Shown piece by piece: positions 23,645-33,859 of a stretch of DNA of 64,000 bases. The notes beneath the pieces were generated by a model. The model was not told the DNA's origin and made no database searches. It saw only the letters and a list, made by a program, of their open reading frames with translations. Within the stretch, counting starts at the first letter, position 1, and the number at the start of each line of letters is the position of its first letter. The position numbers were made by a program, and so were the translations under genes. The stretch is from Gibbula magus (lineage: Eukaryota > Mollusca > Gastropoda > Trochida > Trochidae). The stretch is from positions 63,175,202 through 63,239,201 of the forward strand of contig OW388297.1 of assembly GCA_936450465.1 (NCBI GenBank), in the 5' to 3' direction.

Positions 23645-24130
23645 ACTTTTCTAAGATAACCCATAACACAACATTCTGCTTTGATTAATTTTGAAAGAAA
23701 ATAGAGTTTACTTCCTTAATATTAATTAATAATCCATGATCAGGGCCAACTGACGAGCCGTGCGACAACAGCGACTATGACGTCATTGTTCTGTTGTGAC
23801 GTCATAGTGGTTCCTGGGGTTGCTTCATGCGGATTTCGTCGTTTTGGTTCAAGTACAAATGTAGCTTAAAATTTTAAGACAAATTCGGATACAAAAGAAC
23901 ACATTCCTTCAATAATTGTTATGACAACGCTACCGTTGTTTTAGGACATTATCATTTGCAGAAAAACACGGTCTTTTCAACTGCCCTCTTTCGTTGGGTT
24001 ACCATGGGCACACGTGACTACGAGGGGAGCGGAAACGTCATTCAATTGTTACGTCATCACAAAAACTATACCTTTATAGTCTGATAAAGTACTTTTATTT
24101 CGATTGTTCTAGCCGCTAGGCATCTTAGAA

Positions 24131-24364
24131 TGATAGTTTATGTCATTTTTATTTACTTTAGAGGGTAAAACATCTTATTACACAAACCAAATATCCCGAT
24201 CCGTAGTGGTAATAACGATGTTGCGTATAAAGCAACAATTGCATTTTTATTATATCGAATTACAAAAACCATGGCTTTACCGAACCATTTACACTCGTGT
24301 TTCTAACTTGTTTCTCCGAAGAGAGAAGGTTGTGTTACTATTTGTGACATTATTTTGTAAACCC
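24131..24364 (-). mobile_element. MITE family 4, truncated copy
   Basis: Inverse orientation to 49168-49532: 'TTTAGAGGGTAAAACATCTT', 'GTGGTAATAACGATGTTGCG', 'GAATTACAAAAACC' and 'TGTTACTATTTGTGACATT' are in the expected order. Both termini are missing. Confidence 0.8.
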
Positions 24365-24489
24365 CTGAAAATTTGGCGAGCGGGTTCATCCTCAGCCTGA
24401 CGGCCTTGGACGAGTCCCTTGCGCAAAACGAATGGAGTTTTTCGGACCATATCCTGCATACATGTAAAAAGTAAACAGCAATATGAGGA

Positions 24490-24648
24490 TTAAGTAAAGC
24501 AAAGCAGGGCCAAGAAGAAAACTGCGTTATTTAACCACGTTATAGACCCGATGGTAAGAGAATCTACAAGTGGTTTCACCAAGAAAAGAATCAGTCCCAG
24601 CGCGATCGTTATAAGATAGACGCGTATATCGATCTGCTTACAGCTCAT
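24490..24648 (-). CDS. Possible terminal coding segment with hydrophobic helices
   Basis: A minus-strand frame is open from 24840 to a TAA at 24490-24492. The first ATG in it is at 24648, giving a 52-residue product starting MSCKQIDIRVYL. Two hydrophobic segments follow (LITIALGLILFLV, then VFFLALLCF), which would suit membrane insertion. Upstream of the ATG the frame reads Pro/Arg-rich and the DNA is CpG-richer than its surroundings, so the segment could be the last exon of a larger gene. No family is recognised and the acceptor site is not clear. Chance remains possible. Confidence 0.22.
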   Translation of the reverse strand: MSCKQIDIRVYLITIALGLILFLVKPLVDSLTIGSITWLNNAVFFLALLCFT

Positions 24649-25129
24649 TGAGCCAGGTCGGGGAACAAGCACTCTGGATGAGCGAGCGGTCAGAGGAGGA
24701 GCGCGGACAGCTGGGTCAAGAGATGACCCCTGTCCAGACAGTTGCTGTCCTTGCACATTAACCCCGACTTTGATAATGCTAACATCGTTTTTCAACGCCA
24801 AAACCGCCGGAGAAGATATAATGTCAAAGTTACAAAACAATAAAGATTGTTAACCCTTTGTGGTTCTTAGACAAGAGAGGTGTGTGTGGGGTGATGGAAT
24901 GGAGATTTCCATTAAAGGTTTGGCGTTGTCTGGTGAGCTCTCTTTGATATTGTTTTCACTTTAGAGTAAGACGATACATGTATTATATAAACAGTCAAAC
25001 AAAGTCAGATAAATTATAATTTGAAGCAGATATAATTCTATATCAGAGAATAATGATAATGTGTTGAGGCAATGACTTCATTGTGAACAAAACGGTGCAA
25101 ATTGCAGCCGATTATGGTCTATGTACAAT

Positions 25130-25350
25130 GCGTATGTGAAAATGTACCCTCGAACTTTCAATTTTGAATTTGACCCTGGTTTCGAATCCCTGTGTTCTCA
25201 ATTCTCACTGCAGTACGTTGTTTGAACAATGCTGTATTTAACTTTATTGGAGTAGGCTAGCCATAATGTTTTGCGGGCTTTCTCCCTTCTAAAATTATAG
25301 CGTTCGTTATTTAAGTGAATTCTTAAAAGCGGCGTTAAACCTCAAAATCA
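25130..25350 (+). mobile_element. SINE-like element with GGCGTTAAAC tail
   Basis: B-box-like 'GGTTTCGAATCCC' near 25182, then 'TTGCGGGCTTTCTCCC' (about 25273), then the tail 'AAAGCGGCGTTAAACCTCAA' (about 25327-25346). The same order occurs in the 51885 copy; this copy is more diverged. Confidence 0.6.
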
Positions 25351-25667
25351 CATGTACTGTTTGAGAAGTATTTTCTAAGTCATTTATTTCGTATGAAGGC
25401 CCTATTCATGTATATACCCATGCATTAAACACCACTTTAACTTTAATCATATTTTTTTTCTTTTCAGGAAAAAATGCTTTTACAGTTAAAACATATTGAA
25501 ATGTTATGTAAATTTATGTGAAAGAACAGGCATTTTGCTTTCCAAATACAAGGTATTATTTCAGAAGGGAAAAAGAAAATAAATTCTTCTCATTTCTTTT
25601 CCGTATGCGCTTCAGCATGTACAACAAATCGATAAATACTCATTTTAAGTACCATATTAGTATTAGT

Positions 25668-26118
25668 AGCATTATTAGTAGTAAGAAGTAGTAGTAATAG
25701 CAGCAGCAGCAATAGTAGTAGTAGTAGTAGCATAAGTAGTAGTGTCAGTAGTAGTAATAGCAGCAGTAGTAGTAGTAGTAGAAGTGATAGTAGTAGTAGT
25801 GTCAGTAGTAGTAGTAGTAGTAGTGGTAGTAATATCACCAGTAGTAGTAGTAGTAGTAATAATAGTATCAGCAGCAGCAGTAGTAGTGATAGTTGTAGTA
25901 ATAGCAGCAGCAGCAGTAGTAGTAGTAGTAGTAGTATTAGCAGCAGAAGTAGTAGTGATAGTAGCAGTAGTAGTAGTGGTAGTAGAAGTAGTAGTAATAG
26001 TAGTAGAAGTAGCAGCAGCAGTAGTAGTGATAGTAGTAGTAGCAGCAGTAGTAGTAGTAGTAGTAGTAGTGGTAGTAGAAGTAGCAGCAGCAGTAGTAGT
26101 GATAGTAGTAGTAGCAGC

Positions 26119-26156
<38 letters not shown>

Positions 26157-26165
26157 CAACAGCAG
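25668..26165. repeat. (AGT)n trinucleotide tract, ~500 bp
   Basis: AGT repeats interrupted by AGC, AAT, GAA and GTC units, with an internal near-duplicate block (about 26015-26060 and 26078-26125). All overlapping poly-Leu, poly-Thr and poly-Val frames are artefacts of this tract. Confidence 0.96.
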
Positions 26166-26429
26166 AAGAATTAGCATAGCATTGAGCGTTGCTGCGTTGA
26201 ATCATTATTTTCAACACAATACAAACCAATACATGTACACAGCAATACAATTTTAATATTTCCGAAAATTCAGAGCCGGTCCATTTGAGCACTACATGTA
26301 ATATTGCTCACGTCTACAGCTTCAGACATTTATTTCAAAATAAGATGGTGCTTTTTTCTGCATGGGTGTATATCCCATGATACCAAATTGATGTCAAGGT
26401 TACTTAACACACCATTGAATTGGAATAAT

Positions 26430-26604
26430 TGGTCTGCAGTAGAGAACTGTTCTCCACACAGTAAGGTTGAATTTCAGAGTAGTACCACCCATGGTTCGCT
26501 AGTTCCAGTCGTTGCTCGCAGGTTTCACCGCAATGCATAGCCGCCATATAAGTGAAATACTCTTGAAAGCGGCGTTAAACCCCAACTCACTCACTCACTC
26601 ACTG
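26430..26604 (+). mobile_element. SINE-like element with GGCGTTAAAC tail
   Basis: 'GCAGTAGAGAACTGTTCTCC', 'GTAGTACCACCCATGGTTCG' and 'GAAATACTCTTGAAAGCGGC' are followed by 'GTTAAACCCCAACTCACTCA' and a (CTCA)n end. It matches 51885-52112 but lacks the 'GCGGGCTTTCTCCC' block, so it carries an internal deletion. Confidence 0.8.
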
Positions 26605-26730
26605 GAATAATTGGATAAAATTGAGGTTCTCCCCATGTTTCGTTTATGCCCTTCGTTTAACATCTAAATGTGGAATGTCTTGCAAACTTAAGAAAACATG
26701 GTCACACTGCATCGTCGATGTTTTTCTACC

Positions 26731-26834
26731 GGGGATTTAGCTCAGTTGGTAGAGTAGTAGTAGTAGTAGTAATAGTAGTAGTAGTAGTAGTGGTAGTAGT
26801 GGTAGTGGTAGTAGTAGTAGTAGTAGTGGTAGTA

Positions 26835-26893
<59 letters not shown>

Positions 26894-26915
26894 TATCCGA
26901 AAGATTCCCGGTCGC
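26731..26915 (+). pseudogene. tRNA-like gene split by a (TAG)n block
   Basis: 26731-26754 reads GGGGATTTAGCTCAGTTGG followed by TAGAG, a canonical tRNA 5' half with A box. About 140 bp of TAG repeats follow (26755-26893). The sequence then resumes with 'ATCCGAAAGATTCCCGGTCG', which fits the anticodon 3' stem, variable loop and T-arm of a tRNA. The interruption falls in the anticodon region, so it cannot be a functional tRNA. It may be a SINE head. Confidence 0.6.
26755..26893. repeat. (TAG)n microsatellite
   Basis: About 46 TAG units with TGG, AAT and AAG variants; it lies inside the tRNA-like sequence described at 26731. Confidence 0.95.
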
Positions 26916-27196
26916 TATACAATTCAGGAAAGGACCAAACGAGATGGGAGTTGTTGTTTCCTTGCTTGACACTCGGCATTATAGGGACAGAACGCTTGAA
27001 TTGGCGCTGCACAGTGGCTGCTTAGTACAAAATGCACAACACAAATCTCCGATGTGCAATGTATTGGGAACAATCAAGAGTTATTACTATTTTAAAATTC
27101 CCTAATCCTGATTTGTTTGACCTAGATGATCTTTGCATTGATGTTCCACATTGAGTAGTTCCACGTGCATTATGTCCTAAGTCTTTACCAAGGCAT

Positions 27197-27400
27197 AACT
27201 ATTGTCAGTCCCCATTACTGGCTGTTTTAAGCCTTGCAGTATTTTCCTCGCTATTCCGTCCTGAGATAGTGGATCGCTACATAGTGGGCTTTGGCACGGG
27301 AACCTAAAGGAAATAAGGCACGGCTTATATCATCTAGTAATGGAGACTAGTAATGGAGACTAGTAATGGAGACTGGCAATAAGTATACCTTGCGTGGAGA
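27197..27400. mobile_element. Small inverted-repeat element (GCATAACT..CCAGTCTCC family)
   Basis: Starts 'AAGGCATAACTATTGTCAGT' (about 27200) and ends 'GAGACTGGCAATAAGTATACC' (about 27369-27389). Similar arms occur at 57765-57955 and a shorter version at 54018-54085. This copy contains three tandem 13-bp units 'TAATGGAGACTAG' at about 27337-27376. Confidence 0.55.
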
Positions 27401-28930
27401 AGTAACGTGTCCTCATCGGCAACCCGAGGCTTATGATTTGAAAGTCTACGCCATATCAAAATACCGATTCAAGTCATGATATGAAAAAAGTGAACAATGA
27501 AAAACTTTTGGACCTCTATCATTGACGTTTAGGCTTGACAACATCCCCTGGACTGGACATATGGACAAAGTAACACAAAGTGATGCAAAGGAAAAGTAGT
27601 TTACTGATTTGCTGAAAACCCCGAGGTCGTTTGCAAATTATGACCTTCAATGAAAACCCGAACCTAGCAATGGAAGTCTTTTGAGAGGACATAGAGTATT
27701 TTTTGGCTAACACCCAGCCAAGGGCAGGTAATTCGAGTACGAGTTTCCTTACGAACAAACCAAGGGAACATAGAGGGTCAGGAACGGGAAACCCTGTCTG
27801 AACGAGGATGGTTATACTATGGATGAGTTACAGATCTAATACCATCGATTAAGAAAACACTTCCGTCGCATCTGAACTATCTCTTGCAAAAAGCCTGATC
27901 AGAAATGAAATTCAAATCTACTACTTTGCAAAGACATTGGTTACAATGCAAGTATTCCAGAAAACCCTCATTACGCTAACGTTTCTTTCGGAACCTTCAT
28001 CTTCATACCCTTTCAACCAATCACAGGTCCGCATACATACCAACACGAACCGACGATTTCCGATCGTCGTCAATATTCTAACAAGTTTCTCAAGATTCAA
28101 ACAATCAAACAAACCATTGCACGTCACTAACCCAGACAATATGACGTATTTCCATCTCGTTTTATATATTTGGCAAAGAAACGTGTTGCTTTAAAGGCTT
28201 TCATACAGTGATACCTTAAAGACTGGTGCTAATGAGCGTGTATCGGTAACAGTCAGATGGTAATGGCGCATTGCCGCCAACCATTCTGGCAGTTCATCTC
28301 GCTGTTTCACGTCAAAATAGCGACAACGGCAACCTGACCGGATGTAGCTTTTGTTCGATGGCAAGGGGGTGCAAACAAGCCTTAAATATCGCGGCAATTA
28401 TTAATAAATCCCATAATAGGCCCGTGGGTGTAGAACGAGTATCACGTGCAAGTGATGCAGTTATGAATAGACCACGGCCCGTGCCCGCCAGATACACATG
28501 GCCAACATTAACGCTGAGATTGATAACGAAATTTATATCGTTTTTATTAATAAAACTGTTCGATTATGGACTTGATCTTTAAACAGAGTTTTTTCCATTG
28601 ATCATTGATGGATTTTTTTAACTGGCGATCATGATCGACAATCATTGTCTGAATTTTATGTTCTAATTTTTTGTATCGAACATGTGAACAAGAGTGCCCG
28701 GGGAGCACATCAACCTTTGCCATGTGCCCTATTTATACATAATTGATCCGCCAAATAATCAGTTAAAGGGAAGTGTAATTTACGAAAGATCAGATCTTGT
28801 AATTTTGATCTCCATTTAAGATTGGATAATTACTCACCACTTTGAAAATTATGATCTATAAGGTATGTTGACAGGAGATAGACAAGTATCATATGTCTAT
28901 CACTAACCTATCAGTCATAAGGTTACATTT
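27400..28930. other. Unique sequence, nothing supported
   Basis: Several short frames on both strands (27519-27758, 27921-28194, 28271-28582) have no domain or splice context. The stretch is somewhat less AT-rich than its flanks at 28250-28510. Confidence 0.45.
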
Positions 28931-28954
28931 TTTCAGAAAATTTGTCTTTCATAT

Positions 28955-29235
28955 ACACCAAGGTCAAGGTCACGTTTGACCTCATTATGTGTCATGGATA
29001 CATATATCAAGTAATAGATATCAAATGTTTTTGCCCAATCAAAGGTGAGAGCAAGGTTAAAGTTCTCTCAGTAGTTGTGTCTTACGCCAAGGTCAAGATC
29101 ACAAGTGAAAATATTATGACATCATTTGAATGTTCCTGTGACAAGGGATACCCATGTTGAGAATCAAAAGTTATAGCCAAGAGCCAAGTTTGTAGAAAAT
29201 ATTACCTACACCAAGGTGAAGGTCAGAAGGTACAA
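28955..29235. repeat. Degenerate repeat with AAGGTCAAGGTCA motifs
   Basis: 'CACCAAGGTCAAGGTCACG' (about 28960), 'CGCCAAGGTCAAGATCAC' (about 29085) and 'CACCAAGGTGAAGGTCAG' (about 29211) recur about every 125 bp with 'AAAAGTTATAGCC'-type linkers. This repeat type is common in mollusc DNA. The 72-codon frame 28942-29160 is derived from it. Confidence 0.7.
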
Positions 29236-29239
29236 CATA

Positions 29240-30330
29240 TTACCTTATTTGAATGGATTTAATAGATTTCTCCGGAACAGTGATAAAACAACTCACAAGG
29301 CCAAGCTCGATGAAACTGGAGATGTGGAACAGCCACCTTGTGTTGGTTGAGTTTATTACAAATGATTTAAATAGTTCATTACAGTTTTCAACACCAAAGA
29401 TTTTTTTAAAGAATAAATATTCGCAATCAGTGCTCGGTGTATTTCAAACTTGTTTTCATTTGAAAATTCCCTAAATTTGAAATTTTACTTTTTATTTAGT
29501 CTTATTTTTTCCTTTTGATCAAATTGGAATTTCTCATTAAACTGTTTCAACCCCAGTTCTTCTAGCAATTATCACGCAGGCAGGATTTTCTTCGTCAATT
29601 CAAGCCAGACGCCATATCAACAAGGAGAAGACAGAGAGGAAATTACCCACATAAAATAATGGAATAATTGCCATCTAGATAAGAGCTATCATTTATGGAC
29701 TGTTCCCCTTCCCTGGTCAAGGTGTCCAGTGGTCGTAAATTGAACACGAGATAAGATGGACTTAAGAGGTCATTATGTCGGGAGCTAAAACCAGTTTCAT
29801 GTGCTGGTCAATTCGAGTGGTCATTTTGCGGTGTTTATTGCAACTTAACAGCATGATAAAATCGTGCCACATCAGTTTCTTCAGCGGGCTGGTCAGCAGC
29901 TTGTCCGAATAGTCATCGAATGGTCAGATAAGAATTTTGTTATGACTGGACACGAGAGCACGAAACGATAACGTTTGTCCATTTCCTGAAAGAAATTATT
30001 CCAATACGAATATTGATTGAATTAGAAGAATTATATATTCTATTGTCCAGGATCTATGCCTTCAATTGTGATTTAAGCTATTCGCCATTTTGAAGTTTTC
30101 TGTTCGTGAATTGCCACCATTGAACCGTTTGCGCAAAGAAATTGTGAATTTTCTTCTCTTTTTTTGTTTTATTTGATTACTTTTATTTTATAAAATAAAA
30201 AATCCAAAACTGTTATTCAAAAAGGTTAATTAGTATCTATAACACAACATTCTTGAGAAAATATATACAATCCAGTGTCTATTGATTTATATTAACAAAG
30301 TTTTTATAGGTCTGGAACCGCCAGCCCGAG
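29240..30330. other. AT-rich unique sequence, nothing supported
   Basis: No element or coding signal recognised. Confidence 0.5.
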
Positions 30331-30340
30331 ATATCCGAAA

Positions 30341-30628
30341 TCAACATTTTCGCCGGAAACGGCCCCAAGGCGCAAATATAATCGGCTGGTGGATATCAGA
30401 TAGCCTGCTGGGCAGTTCGGACACGGTTTGACCATTCGTTTCCAATATATCAGAACGTGACCTCCTTAGATCGTTTGGTGCCCGGAATCGCGCCGTTACA
30501 TAACGACATTTCCGGCTTCGTGTCAATTGGAAAAGATCGATTTTCCATCCGAGATTTGAAGAAGGACTTGCCCCGTCTGGGTCATTCAGAATGACTCGGG
30601 ACACCGTCGAGAACTCAAGGTCGAACAT
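30341..30628 (-). CDS. Weak coding-like frame in a CpG-rich patch
   Basis: A 95-codon minus-strand frame starts at ATG 30628 (A at -3) and ends at a TGA. The composition is rich in Arg, Ser and Asp (about R 12, S 11) with no repeats. The DNA is markedly more GC- and CpG-rich than flanks on both sides. No domain, splice signal or polyadenylation signal is convincing. It could be an intron-less short gene, a piece of an exon or a CpG-rich regulatory patch. Confidence 0.2.
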   Translation of the reverse strand: MFDLEFSTVSRVILNDPDGASPSSNLGWKIDLFQLTRSRKCRYVTARFRAPNDLRRSRSDILETNGQTVSELPSRLSDIHQPIIFAPWGRFRRKC

Positions 30629-30639
30629 GCTTTCCAGAG

Positions 30640-31640
30640 TGACAGGTTTTTAACTCCGTCTGCAGAGATGTCTGTGATATTTGTGAGGGCTTGATAAATG
30701 TTGATATAACTTTATTTCTATTGATTCAATGTGGTTGCTTCAGTTTGATTTATTTCGTATTTAAAGCATGTGTTACACAATATTCCGTTAATGTTACACT
30801 TGAACGTTAATTAGCGATTAAAGCAGTCATTTAAAAATATATTGGTAGTAATTTCACTTATCCTCATGTAAAATGAAATAACTAAACAAATAACCTGTAA
30901 ATCATGTATAAAATTGTCCAATCAATTTAATTTATTATGCAATTTGTATATCAATTCATTTCACGGAGAATTGCTGTAATAACCAACAAATTTAATCAAC
31001 TTGAAACATAACTTGCAAGTAAGGCGTTAAGATTTCGACAATAAATTCATCGTAAATCGTAAATAAATAAATCCGTCCATAAGTTGAGAGAAAAAAATTG
31101 TTTACTCTCTTTCCCACCTTGTTTCGCCGCTTTTAGCAACTTATTACATTTATTGCGTTTTGCGCAGTCATAAAATTGTTGATTGCTTTTGGATATTTTT
31201 AATCAAAGTGTTTATTGGCGCTATTTTGTGATGGGAATCTAGAGATGGCGGTAATGCCACACGGGTCGATAAACGGACGAAAATGGCAAGGTTGCGTAAT
31301 ATAAATATTGACAGTAATACAACTGTGAGGCAGATTTAGCACGCCGCGTTAAAGAAGCACTCCTTCATTTAGAAAGAGTGTTTTCCATCATCAATTTTCA
31401 TTTGTAAAATAAAATTACTTAACTGACTGTGAGTTGTAGAAATGTGATTTTTTTAAAAAGCATTTGCATTTGTCAACGCGGCAAATGGAGAGAACATTTT
31501 AGATTTAGAGGGAGCTGGGCTAACTAAGGAACACGCTGACCGATAAAAGAATAAGGGAGGAACAGAATGACCGAACCAATTTAGGGAGACAAATGGGAAC
31601 AAATTTCTGATCTATAACAGCAGTCAGGTCAGAAGAGGAA
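30640..31640. other. AT-rich unique sequence, nothing supported
   Basis: No recognisable feature. Confidence 0.5.
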
Positions 31641-31644
31641 CAGC

Positions 31645-32195
31645 TGGGCGAGTGTAGGAACAACTTGGCAATTTCGGAATAGCTTTTTTTATTTTTTTTT
31701 ATTTTGATATCTTTTATTCAGTTCATAGTTCTTTGTTATATAAGTTCTTTACATACATTCAAGTCTTGCCAATCCGAACGCTTCCGCTTTTCAACAAAAA
31801 CGCTTGACTGTATATGAACATGTAGACTGGGATAGTTGCAATTTCAACTACTGAAGCATATCGTTCACCATTGGTCCTCATTTTTTGCTCAAATATAAAG
31901 CCTTTGTTGTTCTTTGTTTTTTGTATTTCTCTAATTTCATTATCTCTGTCAAAGATTTGATAAAGTTTTTTAATGTTTGGACTTTCCTTTTTATATTTCG
32001 GAATAACTTGGCAATTTAGGAACAACATGGCCAATTTGACAAGGCAAATTTGAGAACATCTTGGCCTTTTTAGGAACAACTTGGCTTTTTAGGAACAACT
32101 TAGCCAATTAAGGGACAATCTGGCCATTTAAGGGACAACTGGGTCAATTTAGGAAAAACCGGACCAATTTAGGAACAACTCGGTCAACTTAGGAG
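31645..32195. repeat. ~21-bp minisatellite, interrupted by a retrocopy
   Basis: Units of 'TTTAGGAACAACTTGGCCAA' type run at 31652-31681 and again at 31995-32195 (with GGGACAATCTGG and AAAAACCGGACC variants). The gap is the insertion at 31682-31994. Confidence 0.85.
31682..31994 (-). pseudogene. 5'-truncated processed retrocopy, unknown parent gene
   Basis: This 313-bp insert splits a minisatellite and is flanked by an 11-bp direct repeat, ATTTCGGAATA (31671-31681 and 31995-32005), a target-site duplication. On the minus strand it ends in an A-rich tail (31706-31684), preceded by an AATAAA at 31718-31713. Upstream of that, an open frame of about 75 codons ends at a stop at 31759. The residues are charged and natural-looking (contains FIFEQKMRTNGERYASVVE and ends KSGSVRIGKT). 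The insert is therefore a LINE-mobilised copy of the 3' end of an mRNA, with the frame still intact, suggesting a recent event. The first residues of the longer computed frame come from the host minisatellite. Parent gene not recognised. Confidence 0.72.
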
Positions 32196-32499
32196 ATAGA
32201 CGATCTTTGCTATTAATTGAAGGGTTAATAACTTGAAAACTAGATAATAGCCGGGTATGTATGAGATTTAAGTCAATGCAAATGCCGGAACTGAGAAAAA
32301 TACAAAGAAAAGATAGGTTCAGACAAGAATGAGAATTCTTGAGAAAAACTGAGCCAATACAGGATGTTGTCGCCAGTGGAAGATTTTCGCCAATTTGAAC
32401 AACAACACTCTAAAATTCTCTCTTCAGCAATGAATCAAGATGTCACCTTTCTGCAAACCCTTTAGTTTTCAAGAGCTTGTAGAGCCCATACTAAGATAC

Positions 32500-33012
32500 T
32501 ATACTGCCGTCCAAAAGAAACGCCCACATGAATCTTTAAGATGAATTATATTACTTTAACACATAATTAATGATCGTATCATGGTTATAATGAAACAATA
32601 TTTGATATGACAATCCATTGGCCATGAATTGCACAACCAGCCGTGACCACGCCCCCAAAAAACCTGCTACTTCCGGTTTTTGATTTGTACAATAAGTTTA
32701 TTATCATGACCACATATGCAGAGTTATCACTTTGGTATTTTGTGGACAGGTGAATATTGTCAGGAGGACTTTGGTGGTATGGTCTTCGGATTTACAGAGT
32801 ATGGTGCAGTAAAACTGTTTTTAAACCATGATCGAAAACTGAACAGTTACCATCTCTAATTTTCCCCCTACAACATGCAAATTTATGAAACTTCGATATT
32901 TTGTTCCAAAATGATGCAACTTCATAATGCCACACTTTGGTTAACATGCTCCTGATAATTTTTCTGAAATCTCATAAAATATCTGGTGGGCGTTTCTTTT
33001 GGACGGCAGTAT
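32500..33012. mobile_element. MITE family 2, complete copy
   Basis: Perfect terminal inverted repeats of about 27 bp: ACTGCCGTCCAAAAGAAACG then CCCAC at the left (32503), mirrored at the right (32985-33010). Length about 512 bp, no coding capacity. The terminal core CAAAAGAAA is shared with families 1 and 3. Confidence 0.9.
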
Positions 33013-33254
33013 ATTATCATTTTAATAATATTTCTACATTGGTTGGCAAATGTGAACTACTTCATATAATACTATATTTCATATCACTATAGACTTACTG
33101 CATTCTCTTCCCACAGAGGATACTCCCTTCAGATTCCCTATCCTAATCTCTATTCTAGAACATCAACATTTTTCATTCATAAATCACAATGTTCTATCTG
33201 ATAAACATGATTCCACATATCTAACTCTATTTATTATTCTACCTGTAGTACACG

Positions 33255-33855
33255 TGATATCATATCTGAATAACAACTGTTAGTTAGTATGCGTAATAGC
33301 GGGACATCGTATATGGTTAACAATTGTTAGAATGCGTTATCACATAACATATTTGGCTGACAAATGTTAATATGCATTGTCACACGGTATCATATCTGGA
33401 TAACAATTGTAAATATACGTTATTAAGTGATATCATATCTAGATAACAATTGTTAGTAAGTACAAGTCATCATGTGATGTCATATCTTGATGACAATTGT
33501 CAGTATGCGTTATCACGTGATATCACATCTTGATAACAACGGTAAGTATACATTATCACGTGGTATCATATATGGATAACAATTGTAGTATGCTTTATCA
33601 TATAGCATATCTGGATAACAAGTGTAAGTACCCGTCATCAAGTGATGTCATATCTTGATTAAATTTGGTTCTATGCGTTGTCGTGATATCAAATTGGGAT
33701 AACAACTGTTTGTATGCGTTATCGCATGATGTCATATATGGATGACAATTGTTAGTATGCGTTATCAAGTGAGACCATAACTGGATAACAACTGTAAGTA
33801 CCCGCCGTCACGTGATGTCATATATGGATAACAAGTGTTAGTTGTTATGCGTTAT
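33255..33855. repeat. ~43-45-bp minisatellite with GATAACAATTG core
   Basis: About 13 degenerate units containing 'CGTGATATCATATCTGGATA' followed by 'ACAATTGTTAGTATGCGTTA'. Each unit carries two small dyads (CACGTG/GATATC and ATAACAATTGTTAT type), and these vary less than the linkers. Confidence 0.9.
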
Positions 33856-33859
33856 GATT

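Noticed and set aside
33400..33850. GGATAACAATT motifs resembling the lac operator
   Set aside because: They belong to a eukaryotic minisatellite with no bacterial context; the resemblance covers only the GATAACAATT half.
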